Source: RGIG3009 sp964490085
GTDB taxonomy: Bacteria; Bacillota; Clostridia; Oscillospirales; Acutalibacteraceae
NCBI GenBank assembly: GCA_964490085.1
Contig: CAZBAO010000032.1
Span: forward strand, 1 to 15,192
Length of the DNA: 15,192 nucleotides
Direction: 5' to 3'
The notes under the pieces were generated by a model. That model saw only the letters and a list, made by a program, of their open reading frames with translations. It was not told where the DNA came from and made no database searches. The position numbers were made by a program, and so were the translations under genes. This document shows positions 1-5,861 of the stretch, in pieces; position 1 is the first letter of the stretch; the number at the start of each line of letters is the position of its first letter.

Positions 1-1017
1 ATGGAGAAAAACTATCGTGTCGTGTTTGCCGCTGAAAAAGTGGCGAAGGTCGAAGAATGCGCCATGCCGGAGCTCAAGCCGGATCAGGTGCTCATCAAGA
101 CGGACGTGTCGCAGATCAGCACCGGTACCGAGCTGTCGATGCTCGTCCCCGGTGACTCCGAGCCGGATTCCGCATGGGTGACCCAGCGCAGCAACTATCC
201 GATCTATCCCGGCTATTCCAACTCCGGTACCATCGTCGCGGTCGGTGCGGATATCGATCCGTCCTACATTGGCAAACACGTGATGACACCTGCCAAACAT
301 ATCAAATACTATCCGCGCGGGCTCAAGGATTGCATCGTGATGCCGGATAATGTGGATCAGGATGAGTCTGTCTTCGCGACGCTCGCCGGTGTTTGCTTGG
401 CAAGCATCCGCGTATCGGAGATCCTGCCGGGCGACACGGTCGTGGTATACGGCGCAGGCATCGTCGGCCAGCTCACCGCCCGTTTCGCCAAGGTTGCGGG
501 TGCGCTCAAGGTGTTCGTGGTCGACCTGTCGGAATACAGACTGAACCTGTTGCCCGAAGATCCCTGCTTCATCAAGGTCAACCCCGCGGGCATCGACGTT
601 CCCGAATTTATCAAAGAGCACAACAACGGCAACCTCGCCCGTGTGGTATTCGAGACCACCGGTAACCAGCACGTTATTCCGAGCGAGCTCAACTGCGTGA
701 CCAAATGCGGCAAGCTCATCATCACCAGCAGCCCGAAGGGCAAATCGGCGATCGACTTTGACTTTGTCAGCGTCATGGGTATCACCATCATCGGTGCGCA
801 CAACTGGGCCGCACACACGACGGTGGCAACGCCCAAAGATCCGTGGACGGTTGTCAGCGAGCGTCCGTATTTTGTTGACGTCTTGGCAATGGAACAAATG
901 TCGGTTAAGAATTTAGTGTCTCATCGCTTCAACTACAAGGATGCCGCCGATGCGTACAATATGCTGATGGCAGACCGCGGCAGCGCGATGGCTGTTCATC
1001 TGGATTGGGAGGACTAA
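1..1017 (+). CDS. Zinc-less medium-chain (MDR) alcohol dehydrogenase-like oxidoreductase
   Basis: A 338-residue NAD(P)-dependent dehydrogenase of the MDR superfamily, probably cytoplasmic and acting on a sugar or polyol hydroxyl. Residues 1-130 form the GroES-like domain and contain the STGTE segment (40-44) typical of the branch that often sits beside Gfo/Idh/MocA proteins. The Rossmann domain starts near 145, with GAGIVG at 151-156 and an acidic residue (D175) at the end of beta-2, suggesting NAD preference. The usual catalytic-zinc cysteine and the four-cysteine structural-zinc loop are not visible. The ATG is the first base of the window, so its upstream signals cannot be seen, but the N-terminus aligns with the family from residue 1 and the protein looks complete. 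The next gene starts 4 bp after the stop and its Shine-Dalgarno lies inside this gene's end, so they are cotranscribed. The substrate is unknown. Confidence 0.85.
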   Translation: MEKNYRVVFAAEKVAKVEECAMPELKPDQVLIKTDVSQISTGTELSMLVPGDSEPDSAWVTQRSNYPIYPGYSNSGTIVAVGADIDPSYIGKHVMTPAKHIKYYPRGLKDCIVMPDNVDQDESVFATLAGVCLASIRVSEILPGDTVVVYGAGIVGQLTARFAKVAGALKVFVVDLSEYRLNLLPEDPCFIKVNPAGIDVPEFIKEHNNGNLARVVFETTGNQHVIPSELNCVTKCGKLIITSSPKGKSAIDFDFVSVMGITIIGAHNWAAHTTVATPKDPWTVVSERPYFVDVLAMEQMSVKNLVSHRFNYKDAADAYNMLMADRGSAMAVHLDWED

Positions 1018-1021
1018 TCGT

Positions 1022-2077
1022 ATGAAAATCGGTGTGATCGGTGCCGGTTCCATTTCGGACAGGCATCTTAATTCTTACAAAGCAAACCCCGACGCGGAGG
1101 TCGTGATGATCGCCGACGTCTGCGAGGGTCTGGCAAAAGCCAAGGCGGAAGCGCACGGTATCCCGAAGTATTGCACAGACTACAAAGAGCTGCTGCGTGA
1201 CGACACCATCGAGGCCGTCAGCGTCGCGACGCCCACCTTCACGCACTGCCAAATCGTGTGCGACGCGCTGGCGGCGGGCAAGCACGTGCTGTGCGAGAAA
1301 CCGCCCGCACTCACCGCTGATGAAGCCAAAAAATGCGCCGAGGCAGCCGCAAGATCCGGTAAGCTGCTGATGTATGCGCTGGTGTGCCGTTTCTCGTTAG
1401 CGACGCAATACCTCGCAAAATTCCGTGACACCGACGGTTTCGGCAAAATCTACTGTGCGGAAGCGACGCGCTTGTCCAGAACCTCCACCATTAAGGGCTG
1501 GTTTATTGACAAGACCAAATCCGGCGGCGGTCAGCTGATGGATGCGGCTATTCACGAGGTCGACCTCGCGCTGTGGCTGATGGGCTACCCGAAACCGAAA
1601 TCCATATTGGGCTTCGCCACGGACGTCAACAAGGATCTGCCGCAGCGCCTGGTGGGTTACGGCTCCAATTATCAGTCTGCGGTTGCCGACAGAACCGAGC
1701 GCACGGTCGAGAGCATGGCAAACGGCTTCGTTACCTTTGAAAACGGCGCTTGCCTGACCGTTAACACGGCTCACATCCAGTTTACCGCCAAGACCGGCCG
1801 CTGGGTCGATATTTCGGGCGAAAAGGCAGGAGCAAGACTTGAAGGCTTCCAGAACGACCTGTCCATGGTAACGATGGATCCCAACGGCTATATGACCGAG
1901 TTCAAGCCGGTGTTCAACCAAAAAGCGGATTCGTTCCAGAACGAAGTCGATCACTTTGTGGATTGCTGCCTCAACGGTACGCCTTGTATCGTGACCCCTG
2001 AGCAGGGCGTCACCCTGATGACCGTGATGGAAGGCCTCTACAAATCCGCCGAGACCGGCAAGCCGATCACGTTCTAA
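1022..2077 (+). CDS. Gfo/Idh/MocA family oxidoreductase
   Basis: A 351-residue NAD(P)-dependent sugar or inositol dehydrogenase-type protein. The N-terminal Rossmann fold opens directly with the glycine motif GAGSIS (7-12). The family's EKP motif is at 92-94 (after HVLC), with the lysine taken as the catalytic or cofactor-contacting residue. The C-terminal alpha/beta domain carries the GGG..MD...HEVD signature, with D174, H178 and D181 as likely active-site residues. Length is normal for the family. GGGAGG at 1007-1012 gives a 9-bp spacing to the ATG. Family members oxidise sugars, often at C3, or act as aldose or uronate reductases; the sequence alone does not say which. The pairing with the MDR gene suggests two successive redox steps on one carbohydrate. 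The transcript ends at the terminator 20 bp downstream. Confidence 0.9.
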   Translation: MKIGVIGAGSISDRHLNSYKANPDAEVVMIADVCEGLAKAKAEAHGIPKYCTDYKELLRDDTIEAVSVATPTFTHCQIVCDALAAGKHVLCEKPPALTADEAKKCAEAAARSGKLLMYALVCRFSLATQYLAKFRDTDGFGKIYCAEATRLSRTSTIKGWFIDKTKSGGGQLMDAAIHEVDLALWLMGYPKPKSILGFATDVNKDLPQRLVGYGSNYQSAVADRTERTVESMANGFVTFENGACLTVNTAHIQFTAKTGRWVDISGEKAGARLEGFQNDLSMVTMDPNGYMTEFKPVFNQKADSFQNEVDHFVDCCLNGTPCIVTPEQGVTLMTVMEGLYKSAETGKPITF

Positions 2078-2096
2078 ACGTTAGACTGAACATAAG

Positions 2097-2135
2097 CAGC
2101 CGACAAAACCCTTGCGGTTTTTTCGGCTGTTTTTT
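2097..2135 (+). terminator. Rho-independent terminator after the dehydrogenase pair
   Basis: CAGCCGA (2097-2103) pairs with TCGGCTG (2123-2129), and inside it AAAACC (2105-2110) pairs with GGTTTT (2116-2121) around a 5-nt loop. TTTTTT follows at 2130-2135. It closes the MDR/Gfo-Idh-MocA transcript. Confidence 0.85.
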
Positions 2136-2171
2136 GTGTTTTGAACAGGGGGACGTTTCGGACAGAGGTTA

Positions 2172-2200
2172 TTGCAGTACTGAAATAATAGGTGTATACT
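2172..2200 (+). promoter_or_regulatory. Predicted sigma-70-type promoter upstream of a short ORF
   Basis: TTGCAG at 2172-2177 and TATACT at 2195-2200 are separated by 17 bp, a good vegetative promoter match. The predicted start near 2207 lies just upstream of a Shine-Dalgarno (GGAGGG, 2220-2225) and a 43-codon ORF. It could also drive the SGNH lipoprotein gene through a long leader. The call rests on sequence match only. Confidence 0.5.
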
Positions 2201-2230
2201 GTTTTTGGAAAACCGCTTTGGAGGGTTACG

Positions 2231-2362
2231 ATGGAGATCAATTCACTGAATATGCTCAAATTCTCCCACTCGCGTTTGGGAAAACAGCCGTTCTCGGTAT
2301 ATTGGGTGTCGGCGAGCAGTGGGAAAAATATCGACAATTTAAATTCTGCGATTTTTAATTAA
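2231..2362 (+). CDS. Possible small hypothetical protein (43 aa)
   Basis: An ATG 5 bp after GGAGGG (2220-2225) opens a 43-codon frame ending in TAA at 2360-2362, downstream of a convincing promoter (2172-2200). The product begins MEINSLNMLK and is polar, with one aromatic patch (FSVYW, residues 21-25) but no clear membrane segment, signal peptide or known motif. I do not recognise it. The ribosome site and promoter favour it; the short length, lack of recognisable homology and weaker codon resemblance to the neighbours count against it. It may instead be a leader peptide or a chance frame in the 5' region of the SGNH lipoprotein gene. Confidence 0.25.
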   Translation: MEINSLNMLKFSHSRLGKQPFSVYWVSASSGKNIDNLNSAIFN

Positions 2363-2367
2363 AAGTC

Positions 2368-2396
2368 TTGCATCAAGTGAGGTTTTGTGGTAATAT
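2368..2396 (+). promoter_or_regulatory. Predicted extended -10 promoter of the SGNH lipoprotein gene
   Basis: TTGCAT (2368-2373), a 17-bp spacer and TAATAT (2391-2396) with a TG one base before the -10 (2388-2389) form an extended -10 promoter. Transcription should begin near 2403, giving a leader of about 25 nt with the Shine-Dalgarno GAGGGGAT (2417-2424). Confidence 0.55.
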
Positions 2397-2426
2397 GAAA
2401 ACAACGTCTTTGAAAAGAGGGGATTT

Positions 2427-3809
2427 GTGGTGAAAAAAGGTATATTGTTGCTCAGCATCATAGCCATGCTGGTTTCGTTAGTCGCCTGTGGCGGTGGCGG
2501 TGATACCGCGGTTACTACCACGTCGGGTGAGGAGGTTGTTACCACGGTCGGCGGTCAGGAGGCAGACGTCACTACCACGACGGAAACGGAAGCGGACACC
2601 ACGTCGTCCAAGGTCACGGGTTCCGGTTCTTCGAACCAGAGCACCACGCGCACCACGACTACCACGACTACCACGACTACCACGACTAAAACAACAAAAG
2701 CAAAAGAGTACCGCATGATGTACTATCCCAAATACCAAAAATTCATTCAAACTCGCAGCGGTCTGAAAAACACCGGTTATAAGATCGTGAAGGGTGAAGA
2801 GCTGACGATCGCCTTCATGGGTGGCTCCGTCACGGACGGTATGGGCAGCTCCAGCGGCACCAAGGGCTTCCGCGGTCGGTTGCTTACCGATCTGCAATCG
2901 ACGTACGACGTGGAGTGCAGTCAGATCGAAGCCAGCTTGGGCGGCAACGGATCACAGTACGGTGTGTACATTACCGACCAGTTCGTTGCCGGCAAGAAGC
3001 CCGACCTCGTGTTTATCGAGTATGCCGTTAACAACGCGTACGACGGTGTTACGGATGCCGACACGCTTTGGAACCACTATGAAAGCATGATCCATATGAT
3101 CCGCAAGGCGAATCCGTATGCCGATATCGTGCTGGTGTATGTTTCGGATGAAGCCAACCGGTCAAAGAGCATTATTCCGGTGCTGGAGGAGGTTGCCGAG
3201 AAGTACGATCTGCCCTCGGTGAACCTGTACGAGATGATCAACAGTTTGATAACGTCAAGCGGGGATAGTTGGAGTTCCTTCTACTCCGACAGCGTTCACA
3301 TGAACGACGGTGGTTATAACCAAAGTGCGCGGGCATTGCGGGGCTTGATCGAATACGGAATAGATCAAAATTCGACCGCGCTGCAAGAAATGTCAACGCC
3401 TTCCCCCAAAACCACGATTCAAAGTGAGGCAAAGATCGTGCTCACCTCAGAGCTCACGACCGTACCGTCGGGTTGGGCAAAGAACGCTGTGTTCTCCTAT
3501 GCCAGCACGAAATACGGCGGGTGTATCGAAACGACAGAGGCAGGCAAAACGATTACGGTCAAATTCAAGGGCACCGATTTCGGCGTGCTGGTGGAGTTTG
3601 CCGAGGATGCCGGTGTGCTGGAATACAGCATTGACGGTGGTGCTTATCAACAATTGAATTGCAAGCTGGATTATTCCAACCCCAAAGCGCGCATCCTTTT
3701 GAAAGGCGGCACGAACGGTGAGCATACGATCACGATGCGGCTGGGAAGCGGTTCTCGCATGGCGATCGCGGCATTTTTGCTCAACGGAACGGTTCAGAGC
3801 GTCCGGTAA
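2427..3809 (+). CDS. Surface lipoprotein SGNH/GDSL hydrolase (putative carbohydrate esterase)
   Basis: A 460-residue lipoprotein predicted to hydrolyse ester (probably acetyl) groups outside the membrane. The signal peptide (1-20) ends in lipobox LVAC with C21 the lipidated residue. Residues 22-92 are a low-complexity linker ending in twelve consecutive Thr (76-87). The SGNH domain spans about 97-315: block I GGSVTDG (132-138) with nucleophile S134, block II glycines in LGGNGS (171-176), block III as YAVNN (199-203), and block V DSVH (288-291) giving D288 and H291. A C-terminal beta-rich domain (about 330-460) is shared with the next gene. Translation may start at GTG 2427 or GTG 2430; GAGGGGAT at 2417-2424 serves both. 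It has its own promoter and a downstream terminator. The substrate is not shown by sequence; the acetyl-glycan role is inference from neighbours. Confidence 0.85.
   Translation: MVKKGILLLSIIAMLVSLVACGGGGDTAVTTTSGEEVVTTVGGQEADVTTTTETEADTTSSKVTGSGSSNQSTTRTTTTTTTTTTTTKTTKAKEYRMMYYPKYQKFIQTRSGLKNTGYKIVKGEELTIAFMGGSVTDGMGSSSGTKGFRGRLLTDLQSTYDVECSQIEASLGGNGSQYGVYITDQFVAGKKPDLVFIEYAVNNAYDGVTDADTLWNHYESMIHMIRKANPYADIVLVYVSDEANRSKSIIPVLEEVAEKYDLPSVNLYEMINSLITSSGDSWSSFYSDSVHMNDGGYNQSARALRGLIEYGIDQNSTALQEMSTPSPKTTIQSEAKIVLTSELTTVPSGWAKNAVFSYASTKYGGCIETTEAGKTITVKFKGTDFGVLVEFAEDAGVLEYSIDGGAYQQLNCKLDYSNPKARILLKGGTNGEHTITMRLGSGSRMAIAAFLLNGTVQSVR
2652..2687 (+). repeat. 9-bp in-frame tandem repeat encoding the poly-Thr linker
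   Basis: Four perfect copies of ACCACGACT, preceded by a degenerate copy (2643-2651), encode Thr76-Thr87 of the lipoprotein. The unit is three codons, so replication slippage would change the wall-spanning linker length without shifting frame. Confidence 0.85.
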
Positions 3810-3819
3810 GGCAAACGAA

Positions 3820-3850
3820 AGGCTGGCTTTGCGTAAAGCCAGCCTTTTTT
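3820..3850 (+). terminator. Rho-independent terminator between the two SGNH genes
   Basis: AGGCTGGCTTT (3820-3830), loop GCGT, AAAGCCAGCCT (3835-3845), then a T run to 3850. I see no clear promoter between it and the next gene, so partial read-through probably supplies the downstream gene. Confidence 0.85.
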
Positions 3851-3890
3851 GCCATTCATTAACAGCTTGAAAATATAGGGGGTCTTTCGG

Positions 3891-4988
3891 ATGCAGTTTT
3901 ATTCACGCTATGCCGATTTCATTAAGGTGCGCGGCGGTTTGCAGGGCACTTCCTACAAGATCGAGCACGACAAGGCGTGTACGGTTGCGTATATGGGCGG
4001 CTCTGTCACGGACGGCATGGGCGCTACCCGCGGTACTGGCGGATGGCGCGGGCGGTCGTTCGCCTATCTGCAGAACACCTATCCCGCGGTCACGTTTGAG
4101 CAGGTGGCAGCCAATTTGGGCGGCAACGGTTCGCAATACGGTGTGTACGTCACCGATCAGTTCGTCGCTTCCAAGAAGCCGGATCTGGTGTTTATCGAAT
4201 ACGCCGTCAACAATGCGTACGACGGTTGTGGTGACGCGGATACGCTGTGGGCGCACTACGAAACGATGATCCATCTGCTTCGCACCGCGAATCCGTGCGT
4301 GGAGATCGTGCTGGTGTACGTTTCGGATTCCTGTCACCGCTCCGAGCCCATCATCCCCGTTTTGGAGCAGATCGCCGACAAATATCAGCTACCCTCGCTC
4401 AACTACTACGAAGCCGTTATGCATGAGATGGGGGATAAGTCGAATTGGAATCGTTATTTCATTGACGGCGTTCACGCGAACGATAACGGATACGACGTGA
4501 TGGCGGATGTGGCTAAGGGTCTGTTTGAATGTGCGCTGTGCGCACCGTCCGCCACCCATCAGCGACCGATCACCCCGCAGCCTCAGGTACGTATTCAAAG
4601 TGAGGCGAAGGCGTTGCTCACCTCCGCGTTGGATCCCGTGCCGGCGGGATGGGAAAAGGTGGAAAAGTTCTCTTATGCCGGCCGCCACTATAACGGCTGT
4701 ATTCAAACCTCCGAAACGGATAAGCCCATCACCGTCACCTTTAAGGGCACGGATTTCGGCGTGCTGGTAGAATTTTCAACGGATGCAGGCGTGCTGGAAT
4801 ACAGCGTGGACGGCGGCGAGCTCCAAGCGTTGGATTGTGCACTCAACTATTCCAACCCCAAAGCGAGAATGCTGTTGAAGGACGGTGCGGATGACCGCCA
4901 CACGGTCACAATGCGTTTGCAGACGGCGGATGCACGCATGGCGATCGCGGCTTTTCTGCTTAACGGGACCGTAACGAGCGTTGAGTAA
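3891..4988 (+). CDS. Cytoplasmic SGNH/GDSL hydrolase, paralogue of the preceding lipoprotein
   Basis: A 365-residue protein colinear with residues 97-460 of the upstream lipoprotein but with no signal peptide, lipobox or Thr linker, so it should stay in the cytoplasm. Block I GGSVTDG has S38, block II is LGGNGS (76-81), block III YAVNN (104-108), and block V DGVH (192-195) gives D192 and H195. All expected catalytic positions are kept. The C-terminal beta-rich domain (about 235-365) is also shared, including a conserved FKGTDFGVLVEF stretch. The start ATG is preceded by AGGGGG (3877-3882, 8-bp spacing). The pair is best explained by tandem duplication with loss or gain of the export module, allowing deacylation on both sides of the membrane. 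The exact ester substrate is unknown. Confidence 0.85.
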   Translation: MQFYSRYADFIKVRGGLQGTSYKIEHDKACTVAYMGGSVTDGMGATRGTGGWRGRSFAYLQNTYPAVTFEQVAANLGGNGSQYGVYVTDQFVASKKPDLVFIEYAVNNAYDGCGDADTLWAHYETMIHLLRTANPCVEIVLVYVSDSCHRSEPIIPVLEQIADKYQLPSLNYYEAVMHEMGDKSNWNRYFIDGVHANDNGYDVMADVAKGLFECALCAPSATHQRPITPQPQVRIQSEAKALLTSALDPVPAGWEKVEKFSYAGRHYNGCIQTSETDKPITVTFKGTDFGVLVEFSTDAGVLEYSVDGGELQALDCALNYSNPKARMLLKDGADDRHTVTMRLQTADARMAIAAFLLNGTVTSVE

Positions 4989-5000
4989 TACGAAAGAACA

Positions 5001-5040
5001 AAAAAAGGCTGACTTCGTTTGATCGAAGTCAGCCTTTTTT
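5001..5040. terminator. Bidirectional terminator between convergent genes
   Basis: The symmetric hairpin AAAAAAGGCTGACTTCG (5001-5017), loop TTTGAT, CGAAGTCAGCCTTTTTT (5024-5040) has a T tract on both strands. It lies between the stop of the cytoplasmic SGNH gene (plus) and the stop of the AraC gene (minus), and can serve both. Confidence 0.9.
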
Positions 5041-5051
5041 GCGTTGGATCA

Positions 5052-5855
5052 TTACGGCTTTTCCGGAAGGACGGAAAATGCCTTCGTGTATTCGGTTGGG
5101 GACTTGCCGGTGTGTTTTTTGATCAGCTTACTGAAATAATACACATCCGGAAATCCGACTAACGCACCCACCTCTGACACGGAAAACATGTGTGTCTTGA
5201 GCAGCTTGAGCGCCCAGCTTATCCGCAGATCGGTTAAATATTCCATCGGAGATTTATGCAGCTGCTCTTTAAAGACCCGACGAAAATGTGTAACGCTCAA
5301 CCCACATATTTCTGCCAGCTTTTCATTGGTGATGGTATCGTCATAGTGGCGGTGGATGTAGGTGAGAACGGGATAAAGCCTGCCGTAAAAGCGGAAATGG
5401 GACGAGTTGCCGTACTCCTCCATGATGTCGATCAAGACCCGTTCGATCGCAATTCTGACTTTCGGCAAATACCACGGTGAACGATCGTTCCAGATCCTAA
5501 GGATCTCATGAATTTGTTGTTGAATATACGGCTGATCGGAAAGGTCGATATGTTCGGGGAAATCAAGCTTTTGAAACGCGTTTTGCGGATGTAGGCTGAA
5601 GCCGGTCGTGATGTAGGCGAACCCGTCGGTTTTCGCTTTGACCGTATAGTGCTCGCCCTTGGACAGAAAGATCAGGCTGTGCTTGGACAGCGGGCACATG
5701 CGGCTTTTGCCACTGGTGTAAACGCCCTCGCCGTCGGTGACGTACAGAATTCCGTCGGCGGGTCGACCGGGACACACGAATTTGAAGTCTCGGCTTTCGA
5801 CCTTTTCAATGATGGTGTTGATAGAACCCACCCGAAAGTCGTTGTAGATCTCCAT
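5052..5855 (-). CDS. AraC-family transcriptional regulator
   Basis: A 267-residue DNA-binding regulator. Residues 1-100 form an AraC-type cupin sensor half (beta-rich, with GILYVTDGEGVY near 35-46). The C-terminal double helix-turn-helix spans about 165-262: first HTH around NEKLAEICGLSVTHFRRVF (177-195), second around SVSEVGALVGFPDVYYFSKL (225-244), closing with the family-typical TGKSPTEY (249-256). The ATG is 6 bp downstream of the amidohydrolase stop, with a modest GAGAAG Shine-Dalgarno overlapping the upstream gene's end, so translation is probably coupled. This architecture is typical of regulators of sugar catabolism. As the only regulator in the window it is a candidate activator for the divergent and convergent units, but no binding site can be assigned with confidence. 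Confidence 0.9.
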   Translation of the reverse strand: MEIYNDFRVGSINTIIEKVESRDFKFVCPGRPADGILYVTDGEGVYTSGKSRMCPLSKHSLIFLSKGEHYTVKAKTDGFAYITTGFSLHPQNAFQKLDFPEHIDLSDQPYIQQQIHEILRIWNDRSPWYLPKVRIAIERVLIDIMEEYGNSSHFRFYGRLYPVLTYIHRHYDDTITNEKLAEICGLSVTHFRRVFKEQLHKSPMEYLTDLRISWALKLLKTHMFSVSEVGALVGFPDVYYFSKLIKKHTGKSPTEYTKAFSVLPEKP

Positions 5856-5861
5856 ATACGG

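Noticed and set aside
2652..2687. Tandem repeat considered as a CRISPR or regulatory array
   Set aside because: The units are contiguous 9-mers in frame with a coding region and there are no spacers; it encodes the poly-Thr linker.
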